DNA of 64,000 bases. Origin: Corynebacterium halotolerans YIM 70093 = DSM 44683 (GTDB taxonomy: Bacteria > Actinomycetota > Actinomycetes > Mycobacteriales > Mycobacteriaceae). The notes under the pieces were generated by a model that was not told where the DNA came from, made no database searches, and worked only from the letters and a program-made list of their open reading frames with translations. The stretch covers positions 910,075 to 974,074 of the forward strand of contig NC_020302.1 in assembly GCF_000341345.1 (NCBI RefSeq), read 5' to 3'. Shown here piece by piece: positions 57,895 to 64,000 of the stretch (the stretch's first letter is position 1; every line of letters starts with the position of its first letter). Position numbers and translations under genes: made by a program.

Positions 57895-60435
57895 TCAGTT
57901 CACTCCTTGCAGGGTCGGCATGGGCAGCGGGACGAGTCGGTTGCCGTCCCGGTGCCGGTCAAACTGGATGGTCCGGTCCTTCTCCTCCGGCGCGTTGACG
58001 AAGGGGGTGAAGCGGGAGAGCTTCTCCGGGTCGTCGAGCACGCTCTTCCACTCATCCGAGTAGCTGGAGACGTGGCGCTCGATGTACGCCTCGAGATCGG
58101 CCGCGATGCCGAGCGAGTCGTCGACGACGACGGCGCGGATATGGTCGAGCCCACCCTCGGTCTCCTCTATCCAGTGGGCGGTGCGCTGCAGCCGGTCGGC
58201 GGTGCGCACATAGAAGCCGATGAACCGGTCGATGCAGCGGATCAGGGTCTCGTCGTCGATCTCGCTGGCGAGCAGCTCCGAGTGCCGCGGTGTCGCGCCT
58301 CCGTTTCCTCCCACGTACAGGTTCCAGCCCTTCTCCGTGGCGATCACGCCGACGTCCTTGCTCCGGGCCTCGGCGCACTCGCGGGCACAGCCTGACACCC
58401 CCATCTTGAGTTTGTGCGGACTGCGCAGCCCGCGGTAGCGCAGCTCGAGGAGATTGGCCATGGCCACCGAGTCCTGCTGGCCGAAGCGGCACCAGTCCGT
58501 GCCCACACAGCTCTTGACCGCGCGCAGCGACTTGCCGTACGCCTGGCCGGACTCCATGCCGGCGTCAATCAGCCGGGACCAGATCGCCGGCAGGTCCTCC
58601 ATGCGCGCGCCGAACATGACGAGGCGTTGGGCCCCGGTGACCTTGGTGAACAGGTCGTACTCGCGGGCGATCGCGCCGATCTCGATGAGCTGCTCCGGGG
58701 TGACCTGCCCGGCCGGCATCCGGGGGACCACGGAGTAGGAGCCGTTGCGCTGGATATTGGCCAGGAAGCGGTCGTTGGTGTCCTGCAGGGCCACGCGGCC
58801 GTCGCCGAGCACGTGTTCGCCGGTGTCCAGCGAGGCGAAGATCGATGCCAGGGTCGGCTTGCACACCTCGCAGCCGCGCCCGGTCCCGAAGCGGGCGATG
58901 AACTCGGGGAACGAACTGACTCCGGTGGACTGCGCGATCTGGAACAGCTCGGCGCGGGTCTGCGGGAAATGCCCGCAGACCGCCCGTGACTGCTCGATAC
59001 CCTCGGCCTCGAGCACATTCCGCATCAGTGGGAGGCAGGAACCGCAGGAGGTGCCGGCCCGGGTGCAGCCCTTCAGGGCCTCGACGCTGTGCGCGCCGTC
59101 GGCGATGGCCTCGACGAGCCGGCCCTTGGTCACGGCGTTGCAGGAGCAGATCTGGGCGTTCGCCGGGAGGGCGGCCACGCCCACGTCCGGCCCCGCAGAG
59201 GATGAGGGGACGAGGAAGGACAGCGGGTCGGCCGGCAGTTCGGTGCCGAGGAGGGCGTGCAGCAGGCTGTAACCGGAGGAGTCGCCGACGAGGATGCCAC
59301 CGCGCAGGGTCCTGCCGTCGGCGTCCAGGAGGAGCTTCCGGTAGGTTCCGCCGACCGGATCCGTGATCAGGAGTTCCTTCCGGTCACCGGTGGCCTCGAT
59401 CTCGCCGAAGCTGGCCATGTCCACGCCGAGCAGCTTGAGCTCGGTGGACAGATCCGGCTCCGTCAGTCCCTCGGTGGCCTCGCCGGTCAGTCGGCGGGCC
59501 AGGACGTCGGCGGTGGCGTTGCCGGGTCCGATGAGCCCGTGGGTGCGGCCGTGCACGGCGGCGACTTCGCCGATGGCGCTGATGTCCGGGTCGACGGTGG
59601 CGCAGAAGTCATCGACGAGGATTCCGCCGCGCTCACCGGTGGGCAGCCCGGCCGGTTCCGCCAGCTGGTCGTTGGGCCGGATGCCGGTCGCGAAGACCAC
59701 CAGGTCCACCGGCAGCGGAGTCCTCCTGTCCGCCAGTTCCAGGTCGAGTCCACCCGGTCGGGTGGTGGACGCGGTGATGCCGGTGGTCGAGGTGTCCAGG
59801 TGCAGGTGCACCCCCAGCCCGGAGACCAGCCCGGCCAGGACCGCACCGGCGGCCTCGTCCGTCTGCTGCGGCATCAGTCGGGGGGCGATCTGGATGACGT
59901 GGCACTCGACCCCCATGCCGCGCAGCGCCCCCGCAGCCTCCAGCCCCACGAGTCCGCCGCCGATGACGGCCCCGACGGGGTGGCCGCTCCGGCTCTTCGC
60001 GGCGTCGACGGTCGCACGGATGCCGTCGAGGTCGTCGAGGGTCCGGTACGCGAAGCAGCCGTCGAGGTCCGCACCCGGGACCGGCGGGACGAAAGCACGG
60101 GATCCGGTGGCGATGACGAGGTGGTCGTAGGCGACGGTGCCCCCGTCATCGCAGTCCACGGTGCGTTCCTCCCGGTTGATGGCGGTGACCCGGGCATTCC
60201 GGATCTCCACGTGGCCGGGGTAGGGGTCGTACATCAGCGCGTCGCGGTCCCAGTTGTCCGTGTAGCTGGTCAGGTGCACGCGGTCATAGGCGGGGGAGTG
60301 CTCATCCGTGATGGCGGTGATCCCGGTCTGCGGGGCCCGGTCGAGGAGGGCGGTGATGAAGCGGTGCGCCACCGGTCCGAGGCCGGCGATGACGATCCTT
60401 CCGGGCGCCTGCCCTGATTGGGGGTTCGTGTCCAT
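57895..60435 (-). CDS. nirB: Nitrite reductase large subunit (NADH)
   Basis: An 846-residue flavin, Fe-S and siroheme enzyme. Residues 1-400 form the FAD/NADH reductase (GLGPVAHRFITALL, AVIGGGLVGLEAA). A BFD-type [2Fe-2S] domain follows with CSCNAVTKG and CTRAGTSCGSC. The sulfite/nitrite reductase part ends with CVGTDWCRFG and GVSGCARECAEA, the Cys ligands of [4Fe-4S]-siroheme. With NirD it makes ammonium from nitrite in the cytoplasm. First gene of the nirBD operon. A perfect AmtR-type operator overlaps its likely -10 element about 65-85 bp upstream, so it should be repressed when nitrogen is plentiful. Confidence 0.95.
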   Translation of the reverse strand: MDTNPQSGQAPGRIVIAGLGPVAHRFITALLDRAPQTGITAITDEHSPAYDRVHLTSYTDNWDRDALMYDPYPGHVEIRNARVTAINREERTVDCDDGGTVAYDHLVIATGSRAFVPPVPGADLDGCFAYRTLDDLDGIRATVDAAKSRSGHPVGAVIGGGLVGLEAAGALRGMGVECHVIQIAPRLMPQQTDEAAGAVLAGLVSGLGVHLHLDTSTTGITASTTRPGGLDLELADRRTPLPVDLVVFATGIRPNDQLAEPAGLPTGERGGILVDDFCATVDPDISAIGEVAAVHGRTHGLIGPGNATADVLARRLTGEATEGLTEPDLSTELKLLGVDMASFGEIEATGDRKELLITDPVGGTYRKLLLDADGRTLRGGILVGDSSGYSLLHALLGTELPADPLSFLVPSSSAGPDVGVAALPANAQICSCNAVTKGRLVEAIADGAHSVEALKGCTRAGTSCGSCLPLMRNVLEAEGIEQSRAVCGHFPQTRAELFQIAQSTGVSSFPEFIARFGTGRGCEVCKPTLASIFASLDTGEHVLGDGRVALQDTNDRFLANIQRNGSYSVVPRMPAGQVTPEQLIEIGAIAREYDLFTKVTGAQRLVMFGARMEDLPAIWSRLIDAGMESGQAYGKSLRAVKSCVGTDWCRFGQQDSVAMANLLELRYRGLRSPHKLKMGVSGCARECAEARSKDVGVIATEKGWNLYVGGNGGATPRHSELLASEIDDETLIRCIDRFIGFYVRTADRLQRTAHWIEETEGGLDHIRAVVVDDSLGIAADLEAYIERHVSSYSDEWKSVLDDPEKLSRFTPFVNAPEEKDRTIQFDRHRDGNRLVPLPMPTLQGVN

Positions 60436-60498
60436 GGCGTCATTTCCCTTCGTGGCAGGTGGGGTGATTCCGCCTCCGGGGAGGGAGCCGGAATCAAA

Positions 60499-60518
60499 TA
60501 TCTATCGGTCGATAGATT
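60499..60518. promoter_or_regulatory. AmtR box in the nirBD promoter
   Basis: ATCTATCGGTCGATAGAT contains CTAT-N6-ATAG (60502-60515) in A/T-rich flanks, matching the AmtR consensus tttCTATN6AtAGat/aA from C. glutamicum. The arms are 8 bp and perfectly symmetric around GT. The minus-strand TAATCT that overlaps it is the likely -10 of nirB. Seen directly; binding by the AmtR encoded at 12977-13642 is inferred. Confidence 0.75.
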
Positions 60519-60641
60519 AAAACTCCGGACAGGGCTGCGCCAGCGGATGTGACGAGTGCCACCGTGCCCTCGGGGGAGAACGCAGGGGAGGGTTTTCACG
60601 GGGAAGGGTGGTTGCGCCGGAATTTGCCTACACTCGGACAC

Positions 60642-60968
60642 ATGATTTTGATCAACGTGCGATTCCGCCCCCGTCCCGAGTACGTCGAGAACTTCCGCGA
60701 GAAGGTCGACGAGTACACCCAGGCCACCCGCGCCGAGCAGGGCTGCATCTTCTTCGAGTGGGCCCGCAACACCGATGACCCGAACGAGTACATTCTCCTC
60801 GAGGGGTTCCAGGACGATGCCGACGTCGCCCACGTCGAGTCCGAGCACTTCCGCAAGTCCACCGAGATGTTTCCGGAGCTCCTGACCGAGACCCCGCAGA
60901 TCATCAACACCAAGATCCCGGGCAAGACCGAGTGGGACCGCATGGCCGAATTCGGCGTCGAGGAGTAA
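60642..60968 (+). CDS. ABM-domain protein (putative quinol monooxygenase, YgiN/LsrG-like)
   Basis: A 108-residue dimeric alpha+beta barrel protein. ILINVRFRPRPEYVENF, a Gly-Cys-Ile-Phe-Phe-Glu strand and HVESEHFRKSTE are typical of the antibiotic biosynthesis monooxygenase fold. Many such proteins act on quinols or autoinducer breakdown products, and the substrate is unknown. TACACT ends 7 nt before the ATG, so it is probably leaderless. Divergent from nirBD, but the AmtR box lies about 125 bp upstream and is positioned for nirB. Confidence 0.83.
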   Translation: MILINVRFRPRPEYVENFREKVDEYTQATRAEQGCIFFEWARNTDDPNEYILLEGFQDDADVAHVESEHFRKSTEMFPELLTETPQIINTKIPGKTEWDRMAEFGVEE

Positions 60969-61064
60969 ATCCCCGGGCCGTGATCGTGCCCCGCCCGCCC
61001 GGACAGCTTCCGGGCGGGCGGTGTGCTTCCTCCGTCAACCACGGGGCGCGGTATTCTCGGTCCC

Positions 61065-61958
61065 ATGGCCAAGAAAGACCCGTCCGGGCAGAGCAGCGCC
61101 CCGTCGAAACTGTCCCGTAAGGCCTACGAGGCCGAGCTCAAGCGACTGCAGGCGGAGCTGGTCGACATGCAGCAGTGGGTCGTCGAGACCGGCGCCCGTG
61201 TGGTCATCATCATGGAGGGCCGCGACGCCGCGGGCAAAGGGTCGGCGATCAAGCGGATCACCCAGTACCTGAACCCGCGCACCTGCCGCATCGAGGCACT
61301 GCCGAAGCCCAGTTCCCGTGAGCAGGGGCAGTGGTACTTCCAGCGCTACGTCGAGCGCCTGCCCACCGCCGGGGAGATCGTCATCTTCGACCGCTCCTGG
61401 TACAACCGGGCAGGCGTGGAGCGGGTGATGGGCTTCTGCACCTCCCAGGAGTACCGCCGGTTCCTGCACCAGGCCCCCATCTTCGAGCGACTGCTCGTCG
61501 AGGACGGCATCCTGCTGCGCAAGTACTGGTTCTCCGTCTCCGACGAGGAGCAGCTGCGCCGCTTCCACTCCCGGCTGGAGGATCCGCTGCGCCGCTGGAA
61601 GCTCTCGCCCATGGACACGGAGTCGATCACGCGGTGGGAGGACTACTCCCGCGCTAAGGACGAGATGTTCATCCACACCGACATCCCCTCGTCCCCCTGG
61701 TACACGGTGGAGAGCGAGGACAAGAAGCGCTCCCGCATCAACGTCATCTCCCACCTGCTGTCGACGATCCCCTACGAGAAGATCGAACGGCCCCTGCCCG
61801 TCATCCCGGAGCGCCCCGCCGCAACCGGCGGCTACCGGCGGCCACCGCGCAACGAGTTCCGGTACGTTCCCGACGCCGCCGCAAAACTGGAGAAGGACGC
61901 CCCGAAGAAGAAGTCCGGCGGGAAGAAACCGGGGAAAGCCGGCAAGCGGGAGAAATGA
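61065..61958 (+). CDS. ppk2: Polyphosphate kinase 2
   Basis: A 297-residue PPK2-type kinase that transfers phosphate between polyphosphate and nucleotides. Walker A is GRDAAGKGSAIKRI near residue 54; the lid and Walker B region reads IVIFDRSWYNRAGVERVMGF near 105. This is the single-domain class I size. The C-terminus is a Lys-rich tail (KKKSGGKKPGKAGKREK) likely to bind polyphosphate or nucleic acid. TATTCT ends 7 nt before the ATG (leaderless). Class I PPK2 mostly phosphorylates GDP or ADP. Confidence 0.93.
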   Translation: MAKKDPSGQSSAPSKLSRKAYEAELKRLQAELVDMQQWVVETGARVVIIMEGRDAAGKGSAIKRITQYLNPRTCRIEALPKPSSREQGQWYFQRYVERLPTAGEIVIFDRSWYNRAGVERVMGFCTSQEYRRFLHQAPIFERLLVEDGILLRKYWFSVSDEEQLRRFHSRLEDPLRRWKLSPMDTESITRWEDYSRAKDEMFIHTDIPSSPWYTVESEDKKRSRINVISHLLSTIPYEKIERPLPVIPERPAATGGYRRPPRNEFRYVPDAAAKLEKDAPKKKSGGKKPGKAGKREK

Positions 61959-62080
61959 GCCGCAGGCGGAGGTGTATTCTCCGACGCCGCCCCAACTGCT
62001 GAACAGGGCTGATACACCGGCGGCCCCGAGTGCTACGTCAAGTTATGCACCCGGGCCCGGACCCGCCGGCGGCGTTCGGC

Positions 62081-62878
62081 CTACATCCCCAGCATCCCGC
62101 GCAGCACGGTGATCACACCGTGCTCGGTGTTCGGCGGGGCGATGTGGTCCGCGATCTCCTTGATCCGCGGGTGCGCGTTGTCCATGGCGTAGGCGGTGCC
62201 GGCGGCGGTGAGCAGCTCGTAGTCGTTGAGGTAGTCACCGAAGGCCAGCGTCTGGGACCGCTCCAGGCCCAGGGCCCCGCGCAGGGCGGTGAACGCCCGG
62301 CCCTTGTCGGCCTCCCGGTTCATGATGTCGATCCAGTGCTTGCCGGAGACCACCACGTGGCTGTCGCCCGCCGCCCCCTCGAGCACGGGCAGGCCGACGG
62401 TCTCGGCGTCGTCGTGGGTGAACACCGCCAGCTTGATCACGTCGTCGCCGACGCGCTCGTGCAGGTCGTCGATCAACTCGGTGGCGTGGTAGTACTTGTC
62501 CACCTCACCGGTGGAATCGGGGTGGAACCACCGGTCGAGGTAGGCCATCGTGGGCGTGCACAGCACCAGGTCCATCGCGGTGTCGGCGGCACGCACGACG
62601 TCGATCACCGAGTGCACGGCAGCCTGATCCAGCGGGGTGGTGGAGACGATCTCACCCCGGTGCGCCACCACGGTGCCGTTCTCGGCGATGTAGGTGCCGG
62701 GGTCCAGTTCACCGCCGAACATGTCACGCAGGGTGACCAGCTGCCGCCCGGAGGCCGGGGCCAGCGTGATACCCCGGCTGCGGGCCTCGGCGAGCACGTC
62801 CCAGAAGCCCTCCGGGATGGTGCCGTCGCCGTCGAGCAGGGTGCCGTCCATGTCGAGGGCGATGAGGCGGTGGTCCAT
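62081..62878 (-). CDS. HAD-superfamily Cof-type phosphatase
   Basis: A 265-residue IIB-cap HAD hydrolase. Motif I DMDGTLLD (residues 9-16), motif II near APASGR, the catalytic Lys in EADKG and motif IV GDYLNDYEL are intact. Cof-type enzymes dephosphorylate sugar phosphates, FMN or PLP, with broad specificity. The start at 62878 has GGAAAGGA 6 bp upstream; the longer start at 62905 lacks a site. Convergent with ppk2; the 122 bp between them contain no clear terminator. Confidence 0.88.
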   Translation of the reverse strand: MDHRLIALDMDGTLLDGDGTIPEGFWDVLAEARSRGITLAPASGRQLVTLRDMFGGELDPGTYIAENGTVVAHRGEIVSTTPLDQAAVHSVIDVVRAADTAMDLVLCTPTMAYLDRWFHPDSTGEVDKYYHATELIDDLHERVGDDVIKLAVFTHDDAETVGLPVLEGAAGDSHVVVSGKHWIDIMNREADKGRAFTALRGALGLERSQTLAFGDYLNDYELLTAAGTAYAMDNAHPRIKEIADHIAPPNTEHGVITVLRGMLGM

Positions 62879-62934
62879 GGGGGTCCTTTCCAGCTTTCCG
62901 CTCACAGGGGAGCGTGATATGTAACACTGTCGTT

Positions 62935-63981
62935 ATGACTGCGCAGACTGATAAGCCCGTACTCGTGTCCGTCCGACAGGCTACCGGAGTTCTGGAGCTG
63001 AACCGGCCACGGGCGCTGAACTCGCTCAACCCCGAGATGATCGACATCATCACCGACGCCCTGGCGGACTGGCGTGACGACGACCGCGTGACCCAGGTGC
63101 TCATCGTGTCGAACTCGCCGAAGGGCTTCTGCGCCGGCGGCGACGTCCGCCACGCCCGGGACCAGATCCTCGCCGGGGATGAGACGGGCGTCGACGAGTT
63201 CTTCCGGACCGAGTACGCGCTGAACAACGGGATCGCCGGCTACCCCAAGCCCTACGCCGCGATCATCGACGGCGTCGTCATGGGCGGCGGCCTGGGTGTG
63301 TCCGCCCACGGCTCCCACCGCATCGTCACGGACAAGGCCTTCGCCGCCATGCCGGAGATGGCCATCGGCTACGTCACCGACGTCGGGATGTCGTGTCTGT
63401 TCCAGCGCATGACCGGCACGCGCGGCCAGGCCTCCCCGGCGCTGGCGACCTTCCTGGGGCTGACCGGCTACCGGCTCACCCCGGCCGACATGCTCTGGTC
63501 CGGACTAGCCACCCACCACGTCAACAGCGAACTCGTCACCGCGCTCATCGACGCCGTCGTAACCGACGGTATCGACGCCGCCCTGGCGGAGTACGCCTCC
63601 GTACCCGCCGATAAATCAGCCCTCGCCGGCATGATCGACGACATCGAGGCCACCTTCGGCCACGACACCTGGGCCGGGATCGACGCCGCCCTGCAATCCC
63701 ACGGCAACCCCGGGTTCGTCGAGCAGGTCCGTGGACTCATGGCCGCAGCGAGCCCCTCGGCGGTCGTGGCCACGGTCGAGCTCTTCGCCGCCAACCGCAC
63801 CGTCGCCGACCTGCGCGCCGGGCTCGACAACGAGGAGAAGCTCGGCGAGGTCATCCGCCGTCAGCCCGACTTCGTCGAGGGCGTGCGCGCCGTGCTCGTC
63901 GACAAGACCCGCGACGCCGCCTTCCGCCCGGCGGACACCGCCGACGTCGACCCGGAGCCGTACCGCGCCGTGCTCTCGTGA
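62935..63981 (+). CDS. 3-hydroxyisobutyryl-CoA hydrolase / enoyl-CoA hydratase family
   Basis: A 348-residue crotonase-fold enzyme. Its length, GFCAGGDVRHARDQI, the oxyanion loop VMGGGLGVSAHGSHRI and FAAMPEMAIGYVTDVG are typical of 3-hydroxyisobutyryl-CoA hydrolases of valine breakdown, which are longer than ordinary enoyl-CoA hydratases (about 260). The exact substrate cannot be fixed from sequence. Divergent from the HAD gene with a 56-bp gap. A GTG that overlaps its stop may begin another gene of the same operon. Confidence 0.87.
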   Translation: MTAQTDKPVLVSVRQATGVLELNRPRALNSLNPEMIDIITDALADWRDDDRVTQVLIVSNSPKGFCAGGDVRHARDQILAGDETGVDEFFRTEYALNNGIAGYPKPYAAIIDGVVMGGGLGVSAHGSHRIVTDKAFAAMPEMAIGYVTDVGMSCLFQRMTGTRGQASPALATFLGLTGYRLTPADMLWSGLATHHVNSELVTALIDAVVTDGIDAALAEYASVPADKSALAGMIDDIEATFGHDTWAGIDAALQSHGNPGFVEQVRGLMAAASPSAVVATVELFAANRTVADLRAGLDNEEKLGEVIRRQPDFVEGVRAVLVDKTRDAAFRPADTADVDPEPYRAVLS

Positions 63982-64000
63982 CGGAGCAGGTGGCCGAGGA
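63978..64000 (+). CDS. Possible start of the next gene (truncated by the window)
   Basis: GTG at 63978 overlaps the preceding stop codon (GTGA) and stays open for seven codons (MTEQVAE) to the window edge. Four-base GTGA overlaps are used repeatedly by genes in this window (mprA-mprB, ksgA-ispE), which makes this plausible. Too short to say what it encodes. Confidence 0.35.

Overview
This is a 64 kb stretch of chromosome from a high-GC member of Corynebacteriales, almost certainly Corynebacterium. The gene order carries most of that inference: purN-purH, a CitE-like lyase next to amtR, the zinc-free ribosomal protein cluster, mprAB-pepD-moaB2-mscL, galU-glp-rimJ-glpR, pmt-rsmI-betP-metS and tatD-rpf2-ksgA-ispE all match the order known from C. 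glutamicum, and several blocks match M. tuberculosis (uvrD1 to purH, mprA to rimJ). AmtR itself is nearly superimposable on the C. glutamicum protein. No insertion sequence, prophage, CRISPR array or plasmid gene is visible. This is mainly core chromosome with a few lineage-specific additions.

Layout. 1-7.3 kb: the end of the PcrA helicase, a PadR-controlled ABC exporter, an M23 peptidase and the divisome protein PerM. 7.3-9.4 kb: purN and purH. 9.4-12.1 kb: three tandem RDD membrane-protein genes. 12.1-14.7 kb: the CitE-like lyase, AmtR (nitrogen master repressor) and a degenerate GlnD/DUF294-type nucleotidyltransferase. 14.8-16.9 kb: a divergent cluster of six cysteine-poor ribosomal protein genes, two of which (rpmG, rpmF) are very short. 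17-24.6 kb: MprA/MprB, an HtrA-type protease, MoaB2, MscL, a SAF protein, 5-FTHF cyclo-ligase and GalU. 24.7-28.2 kb: the gephyrin-like division protein Glp, a RimJ-like acetyltransferase, the Glp receptor GlpR and tRNA-Ala(CGC). 28.4-33.4 kb: alkylation repair (tag, ogt), DoxX with a zinc-finger membrane protein, protein O-mannosyltransferase and RsmI. 33.6-40.7 kb: two tandem BetP-type betaine carriers, a YkvI-like carrier and MetRS. 40.9-49.5 kb: an MFS transporter, a frameshifted RqlH helicase, a GNAT enzyme, a large polytopic membrane protein, a cyclase-family hydrolase with an APH-type kinase, and a rhodanese. 49.6-57.5 kb: TatD, Rpf2, KsgA, IspE, an Uup-type ABC-F protein and a membrane alpha/beta hydrolase. 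57.5-64 kb: nitrite reductase NirBD, an ABM monooxygenase, PPK2, a HAD phosphatase and a 3-hydroxyisobutyryl-CoA hydrolase.

How the parts connect. A textbook AmtR box (CTAT-N6-ATAG) lies in the nirB promoter, linking the AmtR encoded here to nitrite assimilation 47 kb away. A GlxR-like and an MtrA-like site precede rpf2, and an MtrA-like repeat precedes the betP pair. Cell envelope and division are recurring themes (M23 peptidase, PerM, MprAB/PepD, Glp/GlpR, Pmt, Rpf2). About fourteen genes have a -10 hexamer ending 6-8 nt before the start codon, the signature of leaderless transcripts. All function calls rest on reading motifs and gene order; no database search was run.
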